A stretch of DNA of 64,000 bases, from positions 1 through 64,000 of the forward strand of contig NZ_CDCA01000025.1 in assembly GCF_000820185.1 (NCBI RefSeq), written 5' to 3'. The position numbers and the translations under genes are program-made. A model generated the notes under the pieces. The model saw only the letters and a program-made list of their open reading frames with translations, was not told the origin of the DNA and searched no databases. This document shows, piece by piece, positions 8,542 to 17,635 of the stretch (its first letter is position 1; every line of letters starts with the position of its first letter). Source of the DNA: Aeromonas tecta. GTDB taxonomy: Bacteria > Pseudomonadota > Gammaproteobacteria > Enterobacterales > Aeromonadaceae.

Positions 8542-9095
8542 CCCTCCAGATCCAGTTTGTGCGAATGTCGCATCAGATTATTCACAATGCCGTTGAGCGG
8601 GATCAGGCTCACCATCAGCTCCCGGCGGGCCAGCTCCCCGAGAAATTCCCACTCGGCGGGTACGACACCTTGTTCACCCTTAAGCTCAGCCATCACGTTC
8701 AACAGCACCCTCTCCCGCCGCGATGCCAGCGGATCAAATTCCCGCATCAAGGCCCGTAATTCAGGCAGATCTATGGCCGTGACCACGGGCAACTGGCGTC
8801 CACTAAAACGCTCGACCAACTTGTCAGTCACCGGCTGGAACAAGCGCTCACCGATCCCTGGTGCCTTGCTATCTTGTTGATATATCTGCCACAACAAATC
8901 CCGTTGCGCTGCGGGGGCCGCACCGCTCAGTAAGCTTTCAAGCGAAGCGCCCTCTTTCCAGCGGGCAAACAAGTCCGGCGCGGTTTCTGTGGCCAGCAAG
9001 CGCTCAAACTGATGTTGGACCGTTTGCTCTGGAGGGCGTAACGGGACATCCGGCCTGACGTTCTGAGCAGCGGCCTCATGGCTGTCGACCTTCAT
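8538..9095 (-). CDS. ascH: YopR-like early secreted protein AscH (YscH)
   Basis: A 185-residue protein at the place of yscH/pscH, between G and I. In Yersinia the product (YopR) is itself secreted early and affects needle assembly. The sequence is soluble and helical, with no signal peptide. Similarity to YopR is visible in the central 'LFQPVTDKLVERFSG' to 'ALMREFDPLASRRERVLLN' stretch. The start overlaps the end of ascG by four bases (ATGA). Confidence 0.85.
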   Translation of the reverse strand: MKVDSHEAAAQNVRPDVPLRPPEQTVQHQFERLLATETAPDLFARWKEGASLESLLSGAAPAAQRDLLWQIYQQDSKAPGIGERLFQPVTDKLVERFSGRQLPVVTAIDLPELRALMREFDPLASRRERVLLNVMAELKGEQGVVPAEWEFLGELARRELMVSLIPLNGIVNNLMRHSHKLDLEG

Positions 9096-9442
9096 GACGC
9101 CATCTGCTCACGCAGACCCGTCGCGAACAACTGCAACGCGGGCAGATCACTGTTTTCTAGCCGAATAAGACGTGATGCCAGCGCATCAGTGTTGCCAAGC
9201 CACCATTCACACAGCGCAAGCCAGGGTTCGATATCGGGTGTACAGTGCTGCGCCCCCTGCAACAAAGCATTCTGATAATCCCCCTGATTCATCAGGGAGG
9301 AGAGCCGGATCAGAGTTGCGCACTCCAGCATCCCCAGCTCACCCGTTAACCAGTCTGCAATCAAAGCAGCTTCCTGGTGGCAGTGGTGACCCGTGCCTGC
9401 CAACGCAAGTTCGGCCAGTTGGCGTTTCAGTTGAGAGTTCAT
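9092..9442 (-). CDS. ascG: Needle-subunit chaperone AscG (YscG)
   Basis: A TPR-like helical protein of 116 residues. Together with AscE it holds the needle subunit AscF monomeric in the cytoplasm before export. I chose ATG 9442, three bases after the ascF stop; the longer frame from 9526 lies inside ascF. The PscE-PscF-PscG heterotrimer in Pseudomonas is the model. Confidence 0.92.
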   Translation of the reverse strand: MNSQLKRQLAELALAGTGHHCHQEAALIADWLTGELGMLECATLIRLSSLMNQGDYQNALLQGAQHCTPDIEPWLALCEWWLGNTDALASRLIRLENSDLPALQLFATGLREQMAS

Positions 9443-9444
9443 CG

Positions 9445-9708
9445 TCAAATCTTCTGTAAAATGCCCTGCATCAGATCTTTCATCGCACGGGTCACGGTGG
9501 AGTTGATGTTGTAGATAACCGACCACTTGTTAATCTTGTGTTGCAGCTCGGCCAGCAAGGCTGGGTTGTCCGGGGCTGTTTTCATATCGGCAATCGCATC
9601 GTTGACTGCTTTATTGCTTTCATTTGCCTGTTCTTTCAGAGCCTTGGCAACACTATCAAGGGTGTTGTTACTGTCCCCACCACTTACAAAAAACTTCTCA
9701 ATAGCCAC
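9445..9708 (-). CDS. ascF: T3SS needle subunit AscF (SctF)
   Basis: An 87-residue protein of the YscF/PscF/MxiH family that polymerises into the extracellular needle. It shows the conserved helix-turn-helix with PxxP-like 'TAPDNPALLAELQ' and the C-terminal 'YNINSTVTRAMKDLMQGI' helix. It lies between ascE (2-base gap) and ascG. It has no signal peptide, as expected for a T3SS-exported subunit. Confidence 0.97.
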   Translation of the reverse strand: MAIEKFFVSGGDSNNTLDSVAKALKEQANESNKAVNDAIADMKTAPDNPALLAELQHKINKWSVIYNINSTVTRAMKDLMQGILQKI

Positions 9709-9710
9709 AG

Positions 9711-9914
9711 TTACTCTCCCTTTATTTTCTCAATGATCTTGAGCCCAGCCTCAATGGCATCGGCTTCCTGTTGCCACTGCCGGTACTGTTGTTGGGTACC
9801 GCCCCGTAACAGTTGCCGCTTTATGTCCCCCTGAGCCTGGACAAGCTGATCGTGCAGATCACGGGCAAAGACAGGATCAGCGCCGGACAGTCGCGTTTCC
9901 AAATTGGTCATCAT
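9711..9914 (-). CDS. ascE: Needle-subunit co-chaperone AscE (YscE)
   Basis: A 67-residue helical-hairpin protein, partner of AscG in the cytoplasmic AscE-AscF-AscG complex. The start (ATG 9914 or the adjacent ATG 9911) lies inside the last 38 bases of ascD. AGGAG is nine bases upstream of the first ATG. Two amphipathic helices are visible. Size and position match PscE. Confidence 0.9.
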   Translation of the reverse strand: MMTNLETRLSGADPVFARDLHDQLVQAQGDIKRQLLRGGTQQQYRQWQQEADAIEAGLKIIEKIKGE

Positions 9915-11178
9915 GACGATCGACTCCTTTTAACTTGACGATGTATTGCTGCTTGCCCTTGGTCACCACCACCGCATCCCGACGAATGGCCTGTACGCGA
10001 ACGCCGTTCGTAGTCGCCCCCCCGACGGGATACCGCTGGTTGTCCACCAAGGTCACATAGGGCACTCGGCCGAGCGACACGCTACGCACATCAAACTCCA
10101 ACTCATCTTGTCGAGGTGCCCGCTCTTGATTAATCAACTCCAACACAGGATGAGTGCCAAATTCGCGGCGAAACTGCTGCTGCACCCGCTGAAACTGGCC
10201 AAGTTGAGTCTCACCCAACTGCCCCGATGCCTCGATCCGGGAGCCAGCCTCCCGTATCCGCAACAGCCCTGCTATGCCCTGCTCCTGAAGTAGGGCATCC
10301 AGCCGCTTGCGATAAGCACCGGCAACCTGTACCTGATTCTCAATCCCCAGCACGCCAGGCACTTCCTGCTTGAGAAGCAACTCAATCGTGTTCCACTTCG
10401 CATCTTGCCCGTTGATTTCACCGCTTAACCGCAGCCAACCAGGCTCCTTGCCGTTGCGAACCTGCAACTGTTCATGACCCAGCTTTTGCAAGATAAAACC
10501 AGCTCCCTGACGCAGATCTTCCATGCTGCGCAGCTCTAGGCGGTAACTGAAACCATTACCATCAAGGTATTGCTGCAAAGCCCTGCGGGTACTGTTCTCA
10601 TCGACATAGCCCGATAGTTGCCAAAGTTCCGGATCGGTAGTGTTAAGCACCACCTGCTGATAAAGGGGTGCGGTGAGGAAATGCCTCAAGGCTTGCTCAC
10701 TGCGAGTGGCGTCGCTCTCAATGCGTCCCTGCCACCAGCCATGGCCCAGCAGAGCCACCACGGCCACTATCAGGGTCAGGCAGATCCCCGTCATCCATAG
10801 CTCGGCACGACCCGCCCCCGGACGGGGACGAGGAGGCGCAGTGACTGTGGCTAGCACATCTAGCTGCTCGGGGAGCGCACGGCTGCTGTCACAAAAACTC
10901 CAGAGCAATGGACCCGCCTCAAGGCGAGCGCCAGCCTTGAGCAAGGTCCCTGCTTCAAGCACCACACCATCCTGGGTCGGCGTGATCCCCTCGGCCCACT
11001 CCTGAAGCAGGATGCCTTCCGCCGCGACCATCAGCACCAGATGAGCTGGCGCCATACCCTCATCGACCAACACCAGGTCCGCCAGTAGTGGATCGGCCCC
11101 TATCACCAGGCGCCCCTCCGGCAGGGGGACTTCCACCCCGCGGTTTAGCCCGCGATATATGCGGCACTTCCAGCTCAT
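9877..11178 (-). CDS. ascD: T3SS inner-membrane ring protein AscD (SctD)
   Basis: YscD-family protein of 433 residues. It has an N-terminal cytoplasmic FHA-like domain (about 1-110), one transmembrane helix (about 130-150, '[18 protein letters not shown]') and a periplasmic part with ring-building (BON/POTRA-like) modules. It forms the inner ring with AscJ and bridges to the secretin AscC. The start ATG 11178 overlaps the ascC stop (ATGA). Confidence 0.95.
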   Translation of the reverse strand: MSWKCRIYRGLNRGVEVPLPEGRLVIGADPLLADLVLVDEGMAPAHLVLMVAAEGILLQEWAEGITPTQDGVVLEAGTLLKAGARLEAGPLLWSFCDSSRALPEQLDVLATVTAPPRPRPGAGRAELWMTGICLTLIVAVVALLGHGWWQGRIESDATRSEQALRHFLTAPLYQQVVLNTTDPELWQLSGYVDENSTRRALQQYLDGNGFSYRLELRSMEDLRQGAGFILQKLGHEQLQVRNGKEPGWLRLSGEINGQDAKWNTIELLLKQEVPGVLGIENQVQVAGAYRKRLDALLQEQGIAGLLRIREAGSRIEASGQLGETQLGQFQRVQQQFRREFGTHPVLELINQERAPRQDELEFDVRSVSLGRVPYVTLVDNQRYPVGGATTNGVRVQAIRRDAVVVTKGKQQYIVKLKGVDRHDDQFGNATVRR

Positions 11179-13013
11179 CGGGTTGCCCCTCCGTTGGCAG
11201 CCTGTTCGCACCAGCTGGCATCAGGAGCACACCGCTGATCGCGTTTTAGTTCCACCAACCGCCACCCCTGCTCATTGCCCATACGGCACTGTGTCAGGAA
11301 GGAGCCTTTGCCCGCTTGACGCATCAGTTGCTGTACCTCACGCGCTGCAGCCAACGGCTGACACTGAGCGCCTCCCAGCACCTTGCCAAGCGAGAGGCTC
11401 TGGTTGGAGATTTCATCGCTCCCCAGTATTCCCGCTCGTAAATCTTGGCCATTGCCCAGTGACAAGTAGTGGGCAACACCGTCATCGATCAACCTTGGCT
11501 CTATGATGAAAAGCCGCACCGCGCGCCGCGTCTGGGTGTCTTTGCTGCGAAACAGCGCTCCCAGATAGGGAATGTCACCAAGGAAGGGGACCTTGCTCAG
11601 GCTTTCACTCATCTCGTCGCGGTAAATACCACCAATCAGCAAGCTCTGACCGTGTCCGACCCGAGCGATGGTATCCACCACAGTACGGCTGATGGTGGGA
11701 ATACCATCGGCACCAGCACTGTTGGGCTTCTGGTTGCCATCCTCGATATGCAGGCTCAAGCTGATCTCGGGCCTATCTCCCATCTGGATCACTCGTGGTG
11801 TCATCCGCAACATGGTGCCGTAGGTGATCCCTTGCAGCTCCGCTACGCGCTCACCGCTGATCTTGACGTAGTAGGTTTCACTGTGATCAATCACCGCCTG
11901 AGTGTTCTCCTGGGTCAGCAGGGTCGGGCGGGAAATAACCTGAGCATTGCCTTCGTTTTCCAGCAAATTGACCCTGGCAAGCAAATAATCGAGCCCCCTG
12001 GCGTCCACTAAGCTACCGAGGGCCGCCCCGCCTTCGATTCCTTTACGATCCCCGGTGGTCTTGATGATTACCTGCTGGTTGGAGCCGGTACTGATCCCGA
12101 CCCGCCAATCCACCCCCAATTGAGAGAGATCCTCGGCATTGATATCGATGATGGAGAGCGCGACTTCAATTCGCGCCGCGGGTTTATCCAACGCAGCGAT
12201 CAACTTGCCGTACATCGCCATCCGCTCCGGGGCGTCTCTTACGATCACGGCGTTGAGAGAAGGATCCGCTTGGACGATGGCTTGCCCCGAGATGGGCGCA
12301 GGGCCTTTTTTCCCCTCACCATTGACCATCTGCACGCCGGCATCGCTGAGCAGTCGAGCCAGAATGGTGGCCACTCCGGGGGCATCCACATCGGTATCGC
12401 GATACTGGATGGAGCGATCAGTCGCCGACGCATATTTGAGCGGGAAAATCTCGATAGCCAAGGGGCCGGTTTTTTCACTACGTAACTGGGACTGCAGCTC
12501 CAGAGCCACCGCAGTCTGCTCAATCAACTCGAGATAACGTGGCGGACCGGAGACGTAAACCAGACGATTATCCGGATCGGGGCGCCACCCGAAACGGGGC
12601 TCCCAGATCCCGGCACGCTGCAGCGCTAGCTTCAGGTCAGCCGCGCCAGTTTGCTCCAGCTTGATGAGTCGGGACTGCACTTCGCTGTTCTTGAAGACGT
12701 AGAGCACGTTGCCGTCGTAGTACCAGACCAGGTTGTAGAGGGATGAGAGTTGCTGCAAGAATGCTAGTGGTTCCTCATGCTCGAACTGACCATTGACCTG
12801 GTCATTGACCTTGTCACTGACCACCACCGACACCTCATAGTTGGCGCCAAGGTTGACCAGCACATCCCGTAGGCTTTCCCCTTCCGCCACATAGCTGTAT
12901 GGCATAGGAACCCAGTCCAGCTCCTGTGCTACTACTGGTCGCAGCCATAGGGCCACACCGATGCAGAGTAACAACAGGGGCCGCACCAGGTTTCGCACAC
13001 TCAAGGGCGCCAT
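11175..13013 (-). CDS. ascC: T3SS outer-membrane secretin AscC (SctC)
   Basis: A 612-residue secretin that forms the outer-membrane ring. A signal peptide ends near VVAQ-E. N-terminal N0/N1/N3 ring domains follow. The C-terminal secretin core contains '[19 protein letters not shown]' and ends in the '[16 protein letters not shown]' signature. I prefer ATG 13013 because GGAGG lies eight bases upstream; ATG 13028 would add five residues. The gene begins inside the end of ascB. The pilotin-like lipoprotein ExsB in this locus would assist its outer-membrane assembly. Confidence 0.96.
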   Translation of the reverse strand: MAPLSVRNLVRPLLLLCIGVALWLRPVVAQELDWVPMPYSYVAEGESLRDVLVNLGANYEVSVVVSDKVNDQVNGQFEHEEPLAFLQQLSSLYNLVWYYDGNVLYVFKNSEVQSRLIKLEQTGAADLKLALQRAGIWEPRFGWRPDPDNRLVYVSGPPRYLELIEQTAVALELQSQLRSEKTGPLAIEIFPLKYASATDRSIQYRDTDVDAPGVATILARLLSDAGVQMVNGEGKKGPAPISGQAIVQADPSLNAVIVRDAPERMAMYGKLIAALDKPAARIEVALSIIDINAEDLSQLGVDWRVGISTGSNQQVIIKTTGDRKGIEGGAALGSLVDARGLDYLLARVNLLENEGNAQVISRPTLLTQENTQAVIDHSETYYVKISGERVAELQGITYGTMLRMTPRVIQMGDRPEISLSLHIEDGNQKPNSAGADGIPTISRTVVDTIARVGHGQSLLIGGIYRDEMSESLSKVPFLGDIPYLGALFRSKDTQTRRAVRLFIIEPRLIDDGVAHYLSLGNGQDLRAGILGSDEISNQSLSLGKVLGGAQCQPLAAAREVQQLMRQAGKGSFLTQCRMGNEQGWRLVELKRDQRCAPDASWCEQAANGGATR

Positions 13014-13426
13014 ATCATCTGCCTCCATTGGGGGGCCAACGCGGCCTCACTCAACTGGGCTTCCAGGCGCTCCAGCAGTGTAATATGCTGACTCAGGTGT
13101 GCCTCCAGCCGCTGCTCGTCCAGCCATTCCAGTCGGAGTCTGGCTTCAAGTTGCAAGTTGCCCAATTCGTCAAGCACCAGGGCGTGGGGACTGTGACGCC
13201 CCCAGGCCACCACTTGTTGCAATAAGCTCTTCAGCAGTGCCAGATCATGGCCCTCTCCTCCCACAAGCGATCCGCCTCCAAGGGGGGTGCTCAGCAGCAA
13301 TTCACCCGTTCTGGGCGTCAGAAAAAGGGGGTAACCATCGAGCCGTAAATGGTATTTACCCTGTGCATCGGCAACAAAAGCCCCTTGGCCAAGCTTGGAG
13401 GCCAATCGATTCAGTAGAGTGTACAT
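13001..13426 (-). CDS. ascB: T3SS chaperone AscB (YscB)
   Basis: A 141-residue CesT-like class I chaperone at the yscB/pscB position. In Yersinia, YscB pairs with SycN to bind the gatekeeper YopN; here the equivalents would be Acr2 and AopN. The sequence shows the typical alpha-beta pattern ('[28 protein letters not shown]'). It lies 11 bases after exsD and overlaps ascC. Confidence 0.85.
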   Translation of the reverse strand: MYTLLNRLASKLGQGAFVADAQGKYHLRLDGYPLFLTPRTGELLLSTPLGGGSLVGGEGHDLALLKSLLQQVVAWGRHSPHALVLDELGNLQLEARLRLEWLDEQRLEAHLSQHITLLERLEAQLSEAALAPQWRQMIWRP

Positions 13427-13437
13427 AATTCCTCGAG

Positions 13438-14256
13438 CTATCTAGCGGGCGACTGCCAGTAGAAGTGATCCTGACCCAGGGCCATTCCACGGCCAGCCAA
13501 CCACTCGTGCAGTCGCTGTGCTGCTGCGGGTTGTTGGGGAAGCGCTTGCAGGGCATGCCAGAAGGCGCCGAGTTCATGCGGCACCGGCATCAAGCTCTCT
13601 GGCTCACCCTCATGACGCTGCAGTGCATACCAGGCAGGCCAGGCCAAGTGGAGGCGCTCCTCGCATTGGATTTGCAACTGCTGCAGCTCCATCTCGCGCT
13701 GACTCAACTGCTCAAGCTGGGTCGCAATTCGAGTCTCAAGATCGGCAGGCACATCGACGACCGTCTGCCAGAACAGAGCCTGAGCCTTCAGCTGCCGTCG
13801 CATGATCTGCAAATGATCCAGCTCGTTGCGCCAAGTGCCATAGAGGGGCTCTCGCTGTAGAACCCACCATTGGTGCAGTGGATAGAGCACCCAGTGCCAC
13901 AACAGCGTGCAGTCAGCCAGATTGATTCGGTCCCCCAACTGTTGCATCCAATCACAGCGCTCACCCTGGCTCGCTACCCGCAAGATTTGTTGCAGATCCT
14001 GGCGTGACACCGCCAGTGTTGCATCCAGGCGACGCTGAAACCATATGGAGCCCAGCAAAGCCTCCAACCGGGTTCTCGGTAACAAGCGTTGTAATAACCC
14101 CATCTGCTGCGATGTAACCACGCCGGCGTCCTGATAACGAAGGACAGACAACCGTCCAACCAGGCGATCCCGATGCAAGGACTCTGGTTGGACAACAGCG
14201 ACCCGGCGACCTGCAAACAGGCCCTGGCTAGGTGAATGATGATCTTGCTGACTCAT
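13438..14256 (-). CDS. exsD: ExsD, anti-activator of ExsA
   Basis: A 272-residue cytoplasmic protein at the exsD position. In Pseudomonas ExsD (276 residues) binds ExsA and blocks T3SS transcription until it is captured by ExsC. The sequence is Gln-, Leu- and Trp-rich with a coiled-coil-like central helix ('TQLEQLSQREMELQQLQIQ'). It is the first gene of the exsD-ascBCDEFGHIJKL operon and is preceded by an ExsA-type promoter, which closes a negative feedback loop. Confidence 0.93.
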   Translation of the reverse strand: MSQQDHHSPSQGLFAGRRVAVVQPESLHRDRLVGRLSVLRYQDAGVVTSQQMGLLQRLLPRTRLEALLGSIWFQRRLDATLAVSRQDLQQILRVASQGERCDWMQQLGDRINLADCTLLWHWVLYPLHQWWVLQREPLYGTWRNELDHLQIMRRQLKAQALFWQTVVDVPADLETRIATQLEQLSQREMELQQLQIQCEERLHLAWPAWYALQRHEGEPESLMPVPHELGAFWHALQALPQQPAAAQRLHEWLAGRGMALGQDHFYWQSPAR

Positions 14257-14315
14257 GCTATGCCTTGCTCATCTTGCTGCGGGCAATGATGGGATGATGG
14301 TTCAATATGCTGGCT

Positions 14316-14366
14316 ATTCTATCCATTGCCCTGCCTCCTGGCTTATAAAAAACGTCAGATTATTTT
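14316..14366 (-). promoter_or_regulatory. ExsA-type promoter of exsD-ascB-L
   Basis: Minus strand: AAAA (14363-14366), GAC (14354-14356), six bases, TATAA (14343-14347), 21 bases, TAGAAT (14316-14321). Relative to the other sites it deviates in one base (TAnnA in place of TGnnA). The exsD start is 60 bases beyond the -10 box. Confidence 0.6.
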
Positions 14367-14375
14367 AGTCCGGCG

Positions 14376-15191
14376 TTAATCTTTGCCATGTCTGGCACGA
14401 CTCGGTGTGCATCCGAAACGACGCCGATAACTCTGAGTAAAATAGGATTGACTGGAGAACCCAGCTTCCATGGCAATATCAACAATACTCATTTCACTAT
14501 TGAGTAATAACTGATGAGCATAGAGAATGCGCCGCTCGCTGATCCAGGCTCGAGGGGACACTCCATATATCGAACCAAATAGCTCTTTGAACGTAGTCAG
14601 CCCCATCCCAAACTCTTTGGAAAATTCACTCAATTTCCACTCCATGAGATAGTGCTTTTCCATGAAGTGTTGCAACCGCTCAACCTGGCGACTGCTCAGC
14701 TGTCGCAGAATTGACATCAGCTGAGATCCCTGCTCGCCAAACGCCAGCAGAAACAATAACTCTTCGATGCGCAAATGAGCCAGGGCAGGAGGATGCTCAT
14801 GCTCCATCAAGCCACACAGTCCCTGAATAGACTGTGTTAGCAATGGTGAAGCGTTGAAAGGCAATAGGCTAAGTGCCATACCGTCTATTCGAGTAACCTC
14901 ACTGAGCAAGGAGCCGAAACGTTGCAAGAAACCTTGCAGAAAAGTGCTTGAAAGTGGTAGCCAGAGCAGATGGCAAACACCTTCACCAGTACAGACCGCG
15001 TAGTTGCCACGGCGCACGAACATCAGTTCGTTGGGGGATAACTCGTAGGTATCGCTGCAGTCTTGCCACTTCATCGTTCCTTTCAAGAGGATATATATTC
15101 CCTCTTGCGAATGTTCGATGACGTTAAAAGTAGACATGCGCCACTGGAGCAGGGCTATATCGCCCTTCTCTGCGGTAGTAATGTCCTTCAT
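14376..15191 (-). CDS. exsA: ExsA, AraC-family master activator of the T3SS
   Basis: A 271-residue protein (278 in Pseudomonas). The N-terminal half is the ExsD-binding and self-association domain. The C-terminal 100 residues are an AraC/XylS DNA-binding domain with two helix-turn-helix units, ending in the family signature 'MEAGFSSQSYFTQSYRRRFG'. I chose ATG 15191, with AGGAAG upstream; a longer frame from 15230 adds 13 unlikely residues. It lies downstream of exsC-exsE-exsB across a 330-base AT-rich gap, so it may have its own promoter as well as read-through. Confidence 0.97.
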   Translation of the reverse strand: MKDITTAEKGDIALLQWRMSTFNVIEHSQEGIYILLKGTMKWQDCSDTYELSPNELMFVRRGNYAVCTGEGVCHLLWLPLSSTFLQGFLQRFGSLLSEVTRIDGMALSLLPFNASPLLTQSIQGLCGLMEHEHPPALAHLRIEELLFLLAFGEQGSQLMSILRQLSSRQVERLQHFMEKHYLMEWKLSEFSKEFGMGLTTFKELFGSIYGVSPRAWISERRILYAHQLLLNSEMSIVDIAMEAGFSSQSYFTQSYRRRFGCTPSRARHGKD

Positions 15192-15522
15192 ATTGTGTCT
15201 TCCTGAATCTGCGCGTCGTGCCAGTAACACCTCAGTGGAAGCAGACTTCCTCTGGATATTTTCTTATTGGCGTTATATTTATCATTTGTAAGTTCACCTC
15301 AAGGCAGAAATTAATCCACATTGAAATATGGCGGCATCCTACAACAGCCATGAATAAAAAAACCAGATAAAAATTAGAGCCCAAGCACTAGTGACGCATA
15401 AATCTATAATAGATACAAAAACACACTCACGCAGAGAGATAGTTCGTTACAAAAAAAAACATTTACAATCATCTAAAAATAAAATAAATGGTTGATTTTA
15501 AACTATTTTATCAATCTGGCAT
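15192..15522. other. AT-rich exsB-exsA intergenic region
   Basis: About 330 bases of AT-rich sequence, in contrast to the GC-rich genes around it. It contains long A/T runs and a perfect palindrome ATCTAT-A-ATAGAT (15402-15414). No reading frame is convincing. Such a stretch suits H-NS-type silencing and a separate exsA promoter, as known for Pseudomonas exsA, but I cannot identify a firm -35/-10 pair. Confidence 0.5.
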
Positions 15523-15924
15523 TTAATGACATTGTGGATAACAGTTTTTGGGCTGCAATTTAATAACGATTAGCCTATCATTAAAGTCCTTAAAAACTTT
15601 TTGCTGGCTAGCCGCCTGCACTACCGAATTGCCGAGGAAGTACAGCCTAGTCCGTATATATATATCCCCTTTAGCCAGTTGCAGCGGTGTCAGTCGTAAA
15701 TCAAATATCAACGGCAACATGGCTACCTCATATTGGATAGCCGCGACCGGTAATGCTCGTCCATCAATCACACTCAGCACGACAATTTCCACCATAGCGG
15801 GGTGCGGCAATGCACCTGAAAGATGCACCTCTCCTTTCAATTGTTGCGTTGATGGCTTCACTGGCTGCGAGGTGACACAACCGGGCAGCATGACAAACAG
15901 TACCAGCGCCAGTAGGTACCTCAT
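15523..15924 (-). CDS. exsB: ExsB/YscW-like secretin pilotin lipoprotein
   Basis: A 133-residue lipoprotein. A short signal peptide ends in the lipobox LPGC (Cys16), followed by a YbaY/YscW-like beta-sandwich domain ('LKGEVHLSGALPHPAMVEIVV'). In Pseudomonas and Yersinia the homologues ExsB/YscW promote outer-membrane insertion of the secretin, here AscC. The start overlaps the exsE stop by four bases (ATGA). It ends with two Cys and a His close to the C-terminus. Confidence 0.9.
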   Translation of the reverse strand: MRYLLALVLFVMLPGCVTSQPVKPSTQQLKGEVHLSGALPHPAMVEIVVLSVIDGRALPVAAIQYEVAMLPLIFDLRLTPLQLAKGDIYIRTRLYFLGNSVVQAASQQKVFKDFNDRLIVIKLQPKNCYPQCH

Positions 15925-16154
15925 ATTACCCGGATACTGCGTTTGGCCAGTGACCTGTGCTCACCCTGTTGCAAGCGCTGGAGTGCCAGCTCCTGTGTCT
16001 GATCCAGGGCGATAGAGTGGCGCAACAAGACGGATAATGGCATCTGGCCAGTCATCATCTGCGTTGTGCTCATTTGTTTGCCAGAAAATGTGCCTGTGAC
16101 TTCCGAAGCTGTCGTCCTTTGCATCATGCTGACTTGCGATCCCAGGATCTTCAT
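15921..16154 (-). CDS. exsE: ExsE, secreted regulator of the ExsA cascade
   Basis: A 77-residue protein between exsC and exsB, the place of exsE in Pseudomonas. In the known cascade ExsE binds ExsC inside the cell. When secretion opens, ExsE is exported, ExsC is freed to sequester ExsD, and ExsA becomes active. The sequence is Thr-, Gln- and Met-rich at the N-terminus, as in secreted substrates. It shares little obvious identity with the Pseudomonas protein, so the call rests on position and size. Confidence 0.82.
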   Translation of the reverse strand: MKILGSQVSMMQRTTASEVTGTFSGKQMSTTQMMTGQMPLSVLLRHSIALDQTQELALQRLQQGEHRSLAKRSIRVI

Positions 16155-16156
16155 GG

Positions 16157-16600
16157 TTATACCCGAACCCCCATCATCTCATCACCGCTTCCAGCGAGCG
16201 ATTGCTGCGGTTCCAGCAATTCCTGCCAAAACTCGGCATGTTCGAGCATGCCGGAAAGGCTCTCCTCCAGGTATGCCAGCGTGAGCTGGCTTGCGGTCAT
16301 CTGGCGATAAAGCTGTACCGTCAGACTCTCTTCATCAAAACCAAAGTGAAGATTGAACTGATACCAGTGACGGTTGAAGCTGGCCAACTGGCGAAAGATC
16401 CCCTCACCCACCTGATGCAACTCGGCCACATCGGCCTGCAACACCAGATGATCCCGCTCCGGTACCAGGATCATGCAAAGCTGCAGATGATCGTCAAAGC
16501 AGAGTGCGGCAACCCCTTCCTGATTAAGAGTCAGGGATGGCAAACCATATTTGGTAGCAAATTCAGCTAGCAACCGATTGATGATGACAATTACGTCCAT
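16157..16600 (-). CDS. exsC: ExsC, anti-anti-activator chaperone
   Basis: A 147-residue CesT-type chaperone-like protein. In Pseudomonas it binds either ExsE or ExsD and so switches ExsA on. The visible features are the acidic alpha-beta chaperone fold ('VAALCFDDHLQLCMILVPERDHLVLQADVAEL'). GGAGG precedes the start. It is the first gene of exsC-exsE-exsB(-exsA) and has an ExsA-type promoter, which gives positive autoregulation. Confidence 0.93.
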   Translation of the reverse strand: MDVIVIINRLLAEFATKYGLPSLTLNQEGVAALCFDDHLQLCMILVPERDHLVLQADVAELHQVGEGIFRQLASFNRHWYQFNLHFGFDEESLTVQLYRQMTASQLTLAYLEESLSGMLEHAEFWQELLEPQQSLAGSGDEMMGVRV

Positions 16601-16625
16601 GATTTCCTCCAGCTCAGAGAGGAGG

Positions 16626-16675
16626 ATGTTAGCGGGCTGACGCCATGCTGGCTGTCACTTAACGCCGCCTCTTTT
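16626..16675 (-). promoter_or_regulatory. ExsA-type promoter of exsCEB(A)
   Basis: Minus strand: AAAA (16672-16675), GGC (16664-16666), six bases, TGACA (16653-16657), 21 bases, TAACAT (16626-16631). It sits between the aopD terminator and exsC. Same spacing as the aopN, ascN and exoU promoters. Confidence 0.75.
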
Positions 16676-16689
16676 AAGAAAAATGGCCG

Positions 16690-16715
16690 AAAAAAAGCGC
16701 CCGGATGGGCGCTTT
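16690..16715 (-). terminator. Terminator of the aopN-aopD operon
   Basis: AAAGCGCCC (16707-16715 complement) pairs with GGGCGCTTT around a four-base loop. On the minus strand it is followed by a run of seven T. It separates the translocator operon from exsC. Confidence 0.9.
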
Positions 16716-16729
16716 CATTCTTATCGCGC

Positions 16730-17623
16730 TTATGCAACGCCAAAGGCGGCTCGCATGGCTTGATTATGACTCTGGGAATATTGCTGCATCATCTGCAGCA
16801 CATCCTTCATGAAGCTGTTATTGAAGTTCATATGATCTTCCACCTTCTGTTTCTGAGTCTGGGCAATGCTGGCACGCACTTCATCTTCCTTGGCATCCGC
16901 CTGGGAATAGCCCTGGTGAACCTGGATGGCGCTATTACCCATCTGGGTACTGCCTTGCAACACTGTACTGGCCAGTTGTTGACGGCCATTGTTGGCCTCG
17001 AACTTCTTGTTCAAGGTCTTCAAGGCAGCCTTGTCATGCTGGTTTCTGATCGCTAACTCCTGACCAGCATCCCCCATCTCAAGACCCGCAGACTTCTTCA
17101 TGTCTCCTATCTGCTTCAGCTCCTTCTCTCGCCCGGCGATATTGGCATTCAGGCCCTTGTCCTGCTTGATAGCTTTGACCGACTTGCTCATGGAGAAACC
17201 GCCCATGACCGCCGAGATCCCCGTCATCACACCGGACACCACAGCCATGGCAATCATCAGCTTGGCACCACTGCGCATCTCGTTCACCTGGTCCTTCTGG
17301 GCCGAGATCACGGCCGAGTTCTCCATGTCCCGCTGCAACAGCCCCATCTCGCGCGCTTTGCGCGCCATCTCGAACAGCAGGCTCATGATGCTAAGAACGT
17401 TGTCGAGCTCTGAACTCCCTTTGGCCAGCAGACTCGCATCCGGCCCCTGGCGCGGCCGGATCAATTCGGGCAATGCTCGGGATTGGGAGACCTGAGCTGA
17501 CTTGTTATTGGCCGCTTCATGAGCGGTTTTCTGCCCGGTCGCGCCTTCTTTACCCTGCACCCCCTCACTGCCGATGGGGGTGGTGCTGTTAACCTGGGTG
17601 TAGCTGTTATTAATACCATTCAT
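16730..17623 (-). CDS. aopD: Translocator AopD (YopD/PopD)
   Basis: A 297-residue minor translocator that, with AopB, forms the pore in the host membrane. It has one hydrophobic segment (about 119-145, 'LMIAMAVVSGVMTGISAVMGG') and a C-terminal amphipathic helix ('NNSFMKDVLQMMQQYSQSHNQ'), as in YopD. The N-terminus is polar, Ser/Thr/Asn-rich and carries the secretion signal. It lies 12 bases after aopB and ends at a strong terminator. Confidence 0.96.
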   Translation of the reverse strand: MNGINNSYTQVNSTTPIGSEGVQGKEGATGQKTAHEAANNKSAQVSQSRALPELIRPRQGPDASLLAKGSSELDNVLSIMSLLFEMARKAREMGLLQRDMENSAVISAQKDQVNEMRSGAKLMIAMAVVSGVMTGISAVMGGFSMSKSVKAIKQDKGLNANIAGREKELKQIGDMKKSAGLEMGDAGQELAIRNQHDKAALKTLNKKFEANNGRQQLASTVLQGSTQMGNSAIQVHQGYSQADAKEDEVRASIAQTQKQKVEDHMNFNNSFMKDVLQMMQQYSQSHNQAMRAAFGVA

Positions 17624-17635
17624 ATCACTCTCTCC

